Of a DNA stretch of 12,999 nt, positions 6,923 to 12,999 are shown in pieces. Numbering within the stretch: position 1 is the first letter of the stretch; each line of letters opens with the position of its first letter. The DNA comes from Chamaesiphon sp. (GTDB taxonomy: Bacteria; Cyanobacteriota; Cyanobacteriia; Cyanobacteriales; Chamaesiphonaceae): the NCBI GenBank assembly GCA_026786125.1, contig JAJAYU010000205.1, forward strand, positions 1 to 12,999. The letters are read 5' to 3'. The notes below the pieces were generated by a model that saw nothing but the letters and a program-made list of their open reading frames with translations, had not been told where the DNA came from and did no database searches. The position numbers were made by a program, and so were the translations under genes.

Positions 6923-7729
6923 CTAAAAAAAAGAAGTTAAATCACCAATATTTAAATTTTTATTAACCTCACGATCAGAAATTTTGGTATTTACAGCTAG
7001 TCGATAAAAATGATTGAATCGTGACATGGTAGTCCCAATTACAACGGTTTGTTGGCGATGTTGATTAAAAATTTGTTGAAACTTAGCAGTGACATTACCT
7101 GTCAGTGAATCACGAGTAGGGACGATACAGCGTTGACAAGGATTGATCCCCTGAAATTGAACATTACCCAATTGAAAATCAACTACCGCATCAGGTGATG
7201 TAAATAGCCGATCTTCCCAAAAGGCTGGAACGTCACTCAGTTCTAGATTAGTTCTAAATCTTCGCCGAACTTCTGCTAAATCGAGGTCGGGAAACCAGTC
7301 GCAAACAGCTAATAAAGTGGCTGTACTGATGATTGTTGGGCCATAAGCTGCTAAGTCATCGGGAAATCCACCTACAACGTTTTCGATTAGGTTAACCGGA
7401 AATCCAAAAAACTCACTCAGCCAATTAGCTAGTTCGACTAACTCATTAGTCAAGCAAAATATTTGGGAATTAGGATCATCAGCAGTTGAAAGACTAACTA
7501 ATAATCTATCTTCTGATTCAACAAAATCAAACCGACTACGGATTTGCTGAATTTTTGCTGTGCGTTTGGCATTAACAATTTTACCATTGGCATCAACTAT
7601 CGCCCACCTTCGATCGAATGATAAGGCACCACCTGGTGATATTTTAGATCGATCGACTATCTTACCATCCAATGATTTAATCGGATAAATAATAATCTGT
7701 GCTAATACTGGTTGATAATTTGTTGTCAT
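6923..7729 (-). CDS. MOSC-domain protein, YcbX/mARC-like
   Basis: A 268-residue cytosolic protein with an N-terminal MOSC_N beta-barrel (about 7-115; IIYPIKSLDG, FDRRWAIVD) and a C-terminal MOSC domain (about 125-268; FRTNLEL at 158-164, NPCQRCIVPTRD at 196-207). The family binds the molybdenum cofactor and includes bacterial YcbX and mitochondrial mARC, which reduce N-hydroxylated compounds. Cys201 in CQRC appears to be the equivalent of the Mo-ligating cysteine; Cys198 is a second cysteine nearby. There is no N-terminal extension for membrane anchoring and no C-terminal ferredoxin domain, so the electron donor must be separate. It starts with ATG 13 nt after the glcD stop, so the two genes are probably co-transcribed. 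No Shine-Dalgarno is visible. The substrate is unknown. Confidence 0.9.
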   Translation of the reverse strand: MTTNYQPVLAQIIIYPIKSLDGKIVDRSKISPGGALSFDRRWAIVDANGKIVNAKRTAKIQQIRSRFDFVESEDRLLVSLSTADDPNSQIFCLTNELVELANWLSEFFGFPVNLIENVVGGFPDDLAAYGPTIISTATLLAVCDWFPDLDLAEVRRRFRTNLELSDVPAFWEDRLFTSPDAVVDFQLGNVQFQGINPCQRCIVPTRDSLTGNVTAKFQQIFNQHRQQTVVIGTTMSRFNHFYRLAVNTKISDREVNKNLNIGDLTSFF

Positions 7730-7742
7730 CAGTAATCACAAC

Positions 7743-9212
7743 TTAATATTGTTCGATGCCGCTAAACTTATGTCCAGATTTAGCAGATTCACCACAGGTA
7801 CGTGGCGTGGGAATAATCTTACCTGGATTCGCCAATTCTTTGGGATTGAATACTTGGCGTACCCATTGCATTGTTTCTAGATCTGTCTCAGTAAACATCT
7901 CCGACATATAGCAGCGTTTATCCGCCCCAATCCCATGTTCACCAGAGATACTGCCACCAACTTTAACACAGAGCTTGAGAATTTCCCCACCCAAAGCCTC
8001 CACTTTTTCTAAAGCACCTGGTTGGGAGTTATCGTACAGGATTAATGGGTGCAAATTGCCATCCCCAGCATGGAAGACATTCGCCACAAAATGGCCATAT
8101 TCTTCACCCAGCCTAGCTATTTCTTTGAGGACATAGGATAACTGTGTGCGGGGAATTACCCCATCTTGCACATAATAATCGGGGCTAATTTTGCCCATCG
8201 CGGCAAAAGCTGCTTTCCGCCCCTTCCATAACCGCAATCGCTGTTCTGGTTCCGTCGCAATCGTAATGTCTCGTGCCCCATTCTGCCGACAAATCTCCGC
8301 GATTTTAGCTTGATTTGTCTCAACTTCCAGGACAGAACCATCGATTTCTACCAACAGAATCGCCGCTGCATCGCGGGGATAACAATTAGTTTTTACGACA
8401 TCTTCGACAGCATTGATACTAAATTTGTCCATCATCTCAATTCCGGCGGGGATAATTCCCGCGCTGATGATGCCTGAGACTGCGCTACCTGCCGCTTCAA
8501 CGCTGGCAAAATCGGCTAAGAGGACACAAATCGATTCAGGCGTTTTGAGAATTTTGAGGGTGATTTCAGTCGCGATGCCGAGGGTACCCTCTGAGCCAAC
8601 GAATAAGCCAGTCAAGTCATATCCTGGCATTTCGGTAATTTCCCCACCGACATCGATAATTTCACCGCTAGGAACGACTAATTTCAAACCCAGGACATGA
8701 TTCGTTGTCACCCCATATTTGAGACAGTGAACGCCGCCGGAATTTTCAGCAATGTTACCACCGATCGAACAAATAATCTGACTGCTCGGATCTGGCGCAT
8801 AATAAAAGCCGCCGCCACTGACAGCCTGAGTCACCCAATTATTAATTACCCCAGGCTGGACGACTACTCGCTGATTTTCCAGATCTACTTTGAGGATCTG
8901 ATTCATCAACGAGGTGACAATCAGCACACAATTTTCCACTGGTAACGCGCCACCAGATAAACCTGTTCCCGCCCCCCGTGCAATCCAAGCCACATTATTT
9001 TCGTCGCAAATTTTCACCGCTGCGGCTACCTGCTCGGTAGTCTTGGGCAAAATCACCAAATCAGGACGCTGGGTATAACTAGTCAAGCCATCGCACTCAT
9101 AGGTAATTAATTCTTCTCGTCGCTGAATGATCCCCTTGCTACCAACAACCCTTGTTAGTTGTGCGATAATCGGTTTCCAGTCGCGTGCTGTAGCTTTTTC
9201 TGCAAGGATCAT
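7743..9212 (-). CDS. glcD: FAD-linked glycolate/D-lactate dehydrogenase subunit GlcD
   Basis: A 489-residue flavoprotein of the FAD-binding-4/FAD-oxidase-C family, full length. It oxidises glycolate to glyoxylate, or D-lactate to pyruvate, without using O2 directly. In cyanobacteria this is the photorespiratory glycolate dehydrogenase step. Visible features are the PCMH-type FAD domain (about 50-225) with ARGAGTGLSGGA (78-89), DPSSQIICSIGGNIAENSGG (141-160) and GLFVGSEGTLGI (202-213), and the C-terminal cap with HAGDGNLHP (381-389) and GEHGIGADK (424-432). ATG at 9212 fits the family N-terminus. No glcE or glcF lies next to it in this window. It is divergent from a Crp-family regulator 141 bp away and is followed by the MOSC gene. 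Glycolate versus D-lactate preference cannot be decided from sequence here. Confidence 0.92.
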   Translation of the reverse strand: MILAEKATARDWKPIIAQLTRVVGSKGIIQRREELITYECDGLTSYTQRPDLVILPKTTEQVAAAVKICDENNVAWIARGAGTGLSGGALPVENCVLIVTSLMNQILKVDLENQRVVVQPGVINNWVTQAVSGGGFYYAPDPSSQIICSIGGNIAENSGGVHCLKYGVTTNHVLGLKLVVPSGEIIDVGGEITEMPGYDLTGLFVGSEGTLGIATEITLKILKTPESICVLLADFASVEAAGSAVSGIISAGIIPAGIEMMDKFSINAVEDVVKTNCYPRDAAAILLVEIDGSVLEVETNQAKIAEICRQNGARDITIATEPEQRLRLWKGRKAAFAAMGKISPDYYVQDGVIPRTQLSYVLKEIARLGEEYGHFVANVFHAGDGNLHPLILYDNSQPGALEKVEALGGEILKLCVKVGGSISGEHGIGADKRCYMSEMFTETDLETMQWVRQVFNPKELANPGKIIPTPRTCGESAKSGHKFSGIEQY

Positions 9213-9242
9213 AATAAATCAGGGCTAGAGATAATTTATCTT

Positions 9243-9275
9243 AATTATCAATTATCAATTATCAATTATCAATTA
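9243..9275. repeat. Heptamer tandem repeat (AATTATC)4.7 in the glcD-crp spacer
   Basis: Four perfect AATTATC units (9243-9270) and a partial fifth. It is the same family as positions 5-20 in opposite orientation. It lies between the divergent glcD and Crp-family genes, where it could change promoter spacing if copy number varies. Confidence 0.85.
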
Positions 9276-9353
9276 CTAACAAGCCTTAATCTAGCCATTA
9301 CCTGGATTTTACCTCGATCGATTAGATTGAGTTCAGATTTTGGAGCGTTAATT

Positions 9354-9998
9354 ATGCTGTCGATCGTTCAAAGTGCGGATTTAGATTACTCCCAACCACA
9401 GCATCAACAACCACTAGTTCTCAATAAGCGACTATATTTTCATGCCAAAGGGGAGGAAATTCCCTTATTTCCAGAGGGAGTATGGCAAGTGACTCAAGGA
9501 TTGGTGCAACTGAGTGCAAACTATGAAGATGGCGAACAAGTATTATTTGGCTGGGCTGCTGCTGGAGCCTGGTTTGGTACCCAAGGATCTGATACGCTAG
9601 ATTATCAAGCGATCGCCTTATCCCCTGTATATTTACGCTGGTTGCGACTAGATGAAATTGAAAGTTCAATGCAACTATCGCAGCTTTTGCTACCTGAATT
9701 AGTTAAACGGATGCGTCAAGCGGAATTGTTGCTAATTATCAATGGACGCAGACATACCGTCGAACGGTTAAAAGGTTTATTATCCTTACTCAGAGAAGAA
9801 GTTGGTGAGTCTTTACCCAATTGTCAGACCCGAATTGGTTATAAATTTACCCACCAACAGCTAGCCAGCGCAATTGGGACAACACGAGTCACTGTCAGTC
9901 GGATGATGGCGCAGTTTCAAGCCAAAGGTTATATGGCACTCGACAGGCATCGTCACCTGATTCTGGATAATAATTACTTTGGGGAAATCGGCAATTAG
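9354..9998 (+). CDS. Crp/Fnr-family transcriptional regulator
   Basis: A 214-residue regulator with an N-terminal cupin-like sensor domain (about 20-110), a long dimerisation helix (about 110-150) and a C-terminal winged helix-turn-helix (about 160-205). HTH motif: FTHQQLASAIGTTRVTVSR (165-183), with TTRVTVSRMM as the recognition helix. The sensor domain is short and lacks an obvious cAMP-pocket signature (no RxS-type phosphate-binding motif seen) and an Fnr-like cysteine cluster, so the ligand is unknown. The start is ATG 9354, with GGAG eight nt upstream. The frame is open further 5', but that extension only translates the heptamer array and is rejected. It is divergent from glcD. The recognition helix differs from the classic NtcA/Crp pattern, so I give no symbol. 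Confidence 0.9.
   Translation: MLSIVQSADLDYSQPQHQQPLVLNKRLYFHAKGEEIPLFPEGVWQVTQGLVQLSANYEDGEQVLFGWAAAGAWFGTQGSDTLDYQAIALSPVYLRWLRLDEIESSMQLSQLLLPELVKRMRQAELLLIINGRRHTVERLKGLLSLLREEVGESLPNCQTRIGYKFTHQQLASAIGTTRVTVSRMMAQFQAKGYMALDRHRHLILDNNYFGEIGN
9609..9616. repeat. HIP1 octamer GCGATCGC
   Basis: The only perfect HIP1 palindrome I found, inside the Crp-family gene. HIP1 is over-represented in many cyanobacterial genomes. Partial CGATCG words are frequent across the window, including GCGATCGA just before the sufB start. Confidence 0.7.
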
Positions 9999-10003
9999 GT
10001 CGA

Positions 10004-10033
10004 TTGACAGTTGCGGTTTGGGTTCTCAATAAT
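10004..10033 (+). promoter_or_regulatory. Predicted sigma70-type promoter of the DUF3146-like gene
   Basis: A perfect -35 box TTGACA (10004-10009) is followed after 18 bp by AATAAT (10028-10033), a 5/6 match to the -10 consensus. It lies just after the Crp-family stop codon and 45 bp before the next ATG. The downstream gene therefore probably has its own transcription start. Confidence 0.55.
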
Positions 10034-10077
10034 GGTTTATTAAGCTAACCTAATATTGACAGACTTTGATCGCAACT

Positions 10078-10347
10078 ATGGCAAAGCGTTATCTACCAGA
10101 AACAACAGCGCATGTGCGCGTCACTCAGCACTCCTGGCAACTTAGCAAAGTGATTGGCGAAGTCAGTGCTGGCGAATTTTGCTGGGAATTTCAATGGCAC
10201 TGTCGCGAAGGACATTTTGAATTAATTGTCGAACCATCATTAGGACGTGCGTTAATTCAAGATGCTTTGGGGAGATTCCTAAAACAGTGGGATTATCAAC
10301 TAGAGGCTGGGGGTGACTATGAATTTACTGTTAGAGCAAAATTTTAA
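10078..10347 (+). CDS. Conserved cyanobacterial protein, DUF3146-like
   Basis: An 89-residue soluble protein with no signal peptide or membrane segment. The N-terminus (LPETTAHVRVT) and the C-terminus (GRFLKQWDYQLEAGGDYEF) match my memory of the cyanobacterial DUF3146 family; function unknown. The middle is beta-rich with aromatic residues (FCWEFQWHCREGHFEL, 38-53) and a PSLGRALIQDALGRF segment (57-71). The start is ATG 10078; the frame continues four codons upstream to a TTG at 10066, which is less likely. It follows the Crp-family gene by 79 nt on the same strand, with a good promoter in between. Confidence 0.8.
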   Translation: MAKRYLPETTAHVRVTQHSWQLSKVIGEVSAGEFCWEFQWHCREGHFELIVEPSLGRALIQDALGRFLKQWDYQLEAGGDYEFTVRAKF

Positions 10348-10452
10348 CTGGCGAACATTTTGATCGCTAGTGGAGTCATAATAAAAACGTAACAATTCGA
10401 TCGACGATGATCTCTGTTATATTTTGCACTCAAAGTTTTCGTCTTATCTTCT

Positions 10453-10917
10453 ATGAAAAAATTCACCTTAACGGCTCTAACTACCGCTTTTTGCTCTTTA
10501 TATATCGTTACTACCTCTGTTGTTCCTACGGTTGCTCAACAACCAGTTGTGGCACCTAAAGCATCACCATCAGTTACCCCTGCGGCTACGCCTAATGCTG
10601 CACCCACTCCTGCCAACAATCCACAAGCACAATTAATCGAGCAGTTAAAGATAACTAAAGATCAACAAATTAAATTAGAAAAAGTCACCCAAACTTTCCG
10701 TCAAAAATACATTGCGGTATTCACACCGAGCCAAAAAGAACAACTAAAAATTGCTTATCAACAAGGCAAACAGCCAGGATTTAAGCTAACCACCGAGCAA
10801 GAAACTAAGCTCAAAGCAATATTTGCTACTGCCTCCGCCCAACGAGATGCAATTTTCACCCCCGAACAAAAGCGGAAAGTCCAAGAATTTAACAAGCAAT
10901 ACGCGCCCAAACGATAG
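10453..10917 (+). CDS. Exported Spy/LTxxQ-like helical protein with internal duplication
   Basis: A 154-residue protein with a signal peptide (about 1-28, cleavage near TVA-QQ), an Ala/Pro/Thr-rich linker (30-58) and a charged helical region. The helical region is two gap-free repeats 45 residues apart, 65-99 and 110-144. Each starts with a KxT-type cap and DQQ or EQE and ends with FTPSQK or FTPEQK, the LTxxQ-like signature of the Spy/CpxP family. Spy-type proteins are periplasmic ATP-independent chaperones or stress sensors; whether this one is a chaperone is not known. A TATATT (10418-10423) 30 bp upstream could be the -10 box. It is the last plus-strand gene before a convergent junction. 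Confidence 0.82.
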   Translation: MKKFTLTALTTAFCSLYIVTTSVVPTVAQQPVVAPKASPSVTPAATPNAAPTPANNPQAQLIEQLKITKDQQIKLEKVTQTFRQKYIAVFTPSQKEQLKIAYQQGKQPGFKLTTEQETKLKAIFATASAQRDAIFTPEQKRKVQEFNKQYAPKR

Positions 10918-10931
10918 GTAGTACCTAGTGA

Positions 10932-10979
10932 GTAGTGGGATGAAACTCAAGCGTTAGACTTCAATTTTTCATCCTCTAC
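10932..10979. terminator. Likely bidirectional terminator between convergent genes
   Basis: GGATGAAA (10938-10945) pairs perfectly with TTTCATCC (10967-10974). GTAG/CTAC (10932-10935/10976-10979) extends the stem past a small bulge. It lies in the 66-bp gap between the convergent Spy-like gene and the small gene behind sufR. The loop is about 21 nt and there is no long T-run outside the stem, so efficiency is uncertain. Confidence 0.5.
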
Positions 10980-10983
10980 CCTA

Positions 10984-11226
10984 TTACCACTGTAAAGATC
11001 CGGCTGTTTCTCCCTCTGCCCTCTTCAATTGAGCATCTCGCTCAAACCATTGGGTAATCTGCTTCGGAGTCAGATCTTCGACCTTCACCTGCTCTTCCTG
11101 GGCGATTTGTTGTAGCAATCTCAATGAAGAGATCGTAATCCGCGCTAGGAATTTCTCATGAGTGGACAGCATTGCTGTTTCTACATCTAAAGCTTCTGCT
11201 TGAGTTAAATATTTTTCGTTGTTCAT
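10984..11226 (-). CDS. Small conserved-looking protein downstream of sufR, function unknown
   Basis: An 80-residue soluble, mostly helical protein: YLTQAEALDVETAML (6-20), a central helix ITISSLRLLQQIAQEEQ (31-47), and PKQITQWFERDAQLKRAEG (54-72). It has no cysteines, so it does not ligate an Fe-S cluster itself. It has no signal peptide or membrane segment. ATG at 11226 follows the sufR stop by 14 nt, so it is very likely co-transcribed with sufR and under the same operators. I do not recognise the family. Co-transcription suggests, but does not prove, a role in Fe-S homeostasis. Confidence 0.75.
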   Translation of the reverse strand: MNNEKYLTQAEALDVETAMLSTHEKFLARITISSLRLLQQIAQEEQVKVEDLTPKQITQWFERDAQLKRAEGETAGSLQW

Positions 11227-11240
11227 CAGAATTTAAGATA

Positions 11241-11888
11241 TTAATTTTTTTCGTTCATTGATATCAAATAGCCGCACTGATGTTCGCCATTGACAATCCA
11301 GTGCGTGCGTTCCACCAGACAATCTGCCAACGCCCCTGCAAACATTTCTAATTCATGTCCGCAGACAGCCGGAAATGATGCTGCAACCTGCGAAATAGCG
11401 CAGTTATGCTCGGTGAGGACGAATTTATCATTTTGCTCATCTACTGCATGATAGTCAGCCATATAACCCTCTTGACGGCGCAATTCAACTAACCGCGCAA
11501 CTCGATCGATCAATACGCCATTACCCAATTTCTCGCGATAGTCGATGCTCTTTTTTTGCCAATGATGCTGGAGCATTTTCCCTGCTTGCTCGTAGCCCAG
11601 ATTCTCGACGAGGGTATCAAGGAAGGAAATGGCGAATCGATCGTACTGATTGGGAAATCTGTCCCGTCCTTTTGGACTAAGCTGATAAATATGCTGGGGT
11701 CTGCCTGTCCCTGATGACACCGACTGATAAACGATCACTCCCTCCGCCTGTAAATCTTTGAGATGGCGACGAATGGCTTGAGGGCTAATAGTTAGAGTGG
11801 TGGCTAAATCTTGGGCAATGGCTTGTCCCTGCTTGAGCAGATGTTCGAGGATATCCTGTTTGGTTGAAGTATGCTGCTCTGTCATCAT
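11241..11888 (-). CDS. sufR: SufR, Fe-S-sensing repressor of the suf operon
   Basis: A 215-residue regulator. The N-terminal winged helix (about 8-75) has AQDLATTLTISPQAIRRHL (25-43) and the wing SGTGRPQHIYQLS (59-71). The C-terminal half carries the four conserved cysteines C163, C176, C190 and C205, with spacing C-X12-C-X13-C-X14-C, which hold an Fe-S cluster in known SufR proteins. With cluster bound, the protein represses sufBCDS and its own gene. Two tandem ATG codons (11888 and 11885) are possible starts. It is divergent from sufB with about 206 bp between, which contains two SufR-type operators, and a small gene follows 14 nt downstream. Confidence 0.95.
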   Translation of the reverse strand: MMTEQHTSTKQDILEHLLKQGQAIAQDLATTLTISPQAIRRHLKDLQAEGVIVYQSVSSGTGRPQHIYQLSPKGRDRFPNQYDRFAISFLDTLVENLGYEQAGKMLQHHWQKKSIDYREKLGNGVLIDRVARLVELRRQEGYMADYHAVDEQNDKFVLTEHNCAISQVAASFPAVCGHELEMFAGALADCLVERTHWIVNGEHQCGYLISMNEKN

Positions 11889-11959
11889 ATCAGTGCCGGG
11901 ATTGGTGAAATAGTCACTCGCAGACGTTCAAATAAAACTTTCTGATTAATTTTGCTACT

Positions 11960-11989
11960 TTGACAACAACTAAGTTGTTAAAGTACTCT
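11960..11989 (+). promoter_or_regulatory. Candidate promoter toward sufB with operator in the spacer
   Basis: A perfect TTGACA (11960-11965) overlaps the first SufR-type operator. TACTCT (11984-11989) after 18 bp is only a weak -10. A better -10-like hexamer, TATGAT (12026-12031), lies just downstream of operator 2, without a good -35. Repressor at either site would block polymerase. Transcript starts cannot be fixed from sequence. Confidence 0.4.
11964..11977. promoter_or_regulatory. SufR operator 1, CAAC-N6-GTTG
   Basis: CAAC (11964-11967), six bases AACTAA, then GTTG (11974-11977): a perfect match to the inverted repeat described, as I recall, for Synechocystis SufR. In another register the site is also AACAAC-TAA-GTTGTT (11965-11979). 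Confidence 0.8.
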
Positions 11990-12003
11990 AGAATATAGTT
12001 AAA

Positions 12004-12017
12004 CAATTAATCAGTTG
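12004..12017. promoter_or_regulatory. SufR operator 2, CAAT-N6-GTTG
   Basis: CAAT (12004-12007), TAATCA, then GTTG (12014-12017): one base off the perfect repeat, and the imperfect form I recall for the second Synechocystis site. The flanks extend the symmetry to AAACAA-N8-TTGTTT (12001-12020). Its centre is exactly 40 bp from operator 1. Confidence 0.75.
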
Positions 12018-12094
12018 TTTTAGTATATGATATTTTGGCTATCCCAGCCAGACATATTAACCATCCTTAATTCTAGAGAGAGCACAGGCGATCG

Positions 12095-12999
12095 ATGAGT
12101 ACTATAGTCCAAAACTTAGTTAATCAACCTTATAAATACGGATTTGTGACTGATATTGAGTCAGATCAGATTCCCCGTGGTTTGAATGAGGATATCGTGC
12201 GGTTGATTTCATCCAAGAAGGATGAGCCAGAATTTTTGCTCAACTTCAGGCTCAGAGCCTATCGCCAGTGGTTGAAGATGACTGAACCTACTTGGCCCCA
12301 TGTGGACTATCCAGCTATCGATTATAACGATATCATCTATTACTCTGCCCCCAAACAAGCCGCCAAAAAATTGGATAGTTTGGATGATGTCGATCCTGTG
12401 TTGCTCGAAACCTTTGAGAAATTGGGGATTTCCCTCAACGAGCAAAAACGCTTATCTAACGTGGCTGTCGATGCGGTATTTGATAGCGTCTCGATCGGCA
12501 CCACATTTAAGGCACAATTAGCCAAAGAAGGCGTGGTATTCTGTTCGATTTCCGAAGCCGTCAAAGAATATCCCGAACTAATCGAGAAATATCTTTGCAG
12601 TGTCGACCCGATCGCCGATAATTTATTTGCAGCCTTAAACTCCGCCGTATTTAGTGACGGTACCTTTGTCTACATCCCCAAAGGCACCAAATGTCCGATG
12701 GATTTATCCACCTATTTCCGCATCAATACTGGCGATAGCGGACAATTCGAGCGGACATTAATTATCGCTGATGAAGGTGCATCGGTTACATATCTCGAAG
12801 GCTGTACCGCACCGGCATTCGACACCAATCAACTCCACGCCGCCGTCGTTGAATTGGTGGTATTAGATAACGCCGAAATCAAATATTCTACCGTCCAAAA
12901 CTGGTACGCAGGCGATGAAACTGGTAAAGGTGGAATTTATAACTTCGTAACTAAGCGCGGCTTGTGTAAAGGAGTAAATTCCAAGATTTCTTGGACACA
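12095..12999 (+). CDS. sufB: Fe-S cluster assembly scaffold SufB, 3' end outside window
   Basis: The first 301 codons of SufB; the family is about 470-480 residues, so roughly the last third is beyond the window. SufB with SufC and SufD forms the SufBC2D scaffold on which Fe-S clusters are built, the main pathway in cyanobacteria. Visible conserved segments include [12 protein letters not shown] near the N-terminus, [36 protein letters not shown], the beta-helix region [18 protein letters not shown], and KGVNSKISW at the cut. The frame is intact throughout. ATG 12095 is preceded by a weak AGG and by GCGATCGA. It is divergent from sufR and controlled by the two operators upstream; sufC, sufD and sufS are expected to follow. 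Confidence 0.97.
   Translation, partial: MSTIVQNLVNQPYKYGFVTDIESDQIPRGLNEDIVRLISSKKDEPEFLLNFRLRAYRQWLKMTEPTWPHVDYPAIDYNDIIYYSAPKQAAKKLDSLDDVDPVLLETFEKLGISLNEQKRLSNVAVDAVFDSVSIGTTFKAQLAKEGVVFCSISEAVKEYPELIEKYLCSVDPIADNLFAALNSAVFSDGTFVYIPKGTKCPMDLSTYFRINTGDSGQFERTLIIADEGASVTYLEGCTAPAFDTNQLHAAVVELVVLDNAEIKYSTVQNWYAGDETGKGGIYNFVTKRGLCKGVNSKISWT

Noticed and set aside
9159..9353. 65-codon N-terminal extension of the Crp-family reading frame
   Set aside because: It overlaps the glcD start on the other strand and translates the heptamer array (YQLSIINYQLL-like). The ATG at 9354 has GGAG at good spacing and gives a normal family length.
10056..10061. Second TTGACA as a -35 box
   Set aside because: A -10 box at normal spacing would fall inside the DUF3146-like coding sequence, and none is seen there.
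12209..12564. Overlapping short frames within sufB on both strands
   Set aside because: SufB coding is unambiguous through this stretch; these are shadows of it.

Overview
The window is cyanobacterial chromosome. The evidence is the gene content: a SufR repressor divergent from sufB, a DUF3146-type protein, a solanesyl-diphosphate-synthase-like prenyltransferase grouped with amiC and murI, and a GlcD-type glycolate/lactate dehydrogenase. The DNA agrees: many CGATCG words, one full HIP1 octamer (GCGATCGC at 9609-9616), and heptameric short tandem repeats between genes. The genus cannot be fixed from the sequence alone.

Layout, left to right. (1) 1-1034, minus strand: a small two-helix membrane protein (61-309), then a SemiSWEET-type PQ-loop transporter gene (402-656) that is intact apart from one in-frame TAA at codon 28, then a non-coding stretch rich in inverted repeats (about 660-1034). 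(2) 1035-5076, minus strand: an envelope/isoprenoid cluster transcribed AMIN-only protein, amiC, murI, sds. Between murI and sds lies a heptamer array plus a long hairpin. (3) 5557-6483, minus strand: an exported M23/LytM endopeptidase, with gene-poor spacers of about 440-480 bp on both sides. (4) 6923-9212, minus strand: glcD followed 13 nt later by a MOSC-domain protein. (5) 9354-10917, plus strand: a Crp/Fnr-family regulator divergent from glcD, a DUF3146-like protein behind a good sigma70-type promoter, and an exported helical protein with two LTxxQ/Spy-like repeats. A likely bidirectional terminator follows. (6) 10984-12999: sufR and a small co-oriented gene on the minus strand, divergent from sufB on the plus strand. 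sufB is cut by the window edge. The sufR-sufB spacer holds two SufR-type operators with centres exactly 40 bp apart.

Functional themes: peptidoglycan precursor supply (MurI) and remodelling (AmiC, AMIN protein, M23 peptidase) beside prenyl-chain synthesis; glycolate/lactate oxidation with a possible divergent regulator; and autoregulated Fe-S cluster assembly. No CRISPR array, transposase, tRNA or rRNA was found. I see no wholly new system. The best leads are the one-stop SemiSWEET gene, the catalytic-domain-less AMIN paralogue in front of amiC, the structured sds-murI spacer, and the uncharacterised small gene behind sufR.
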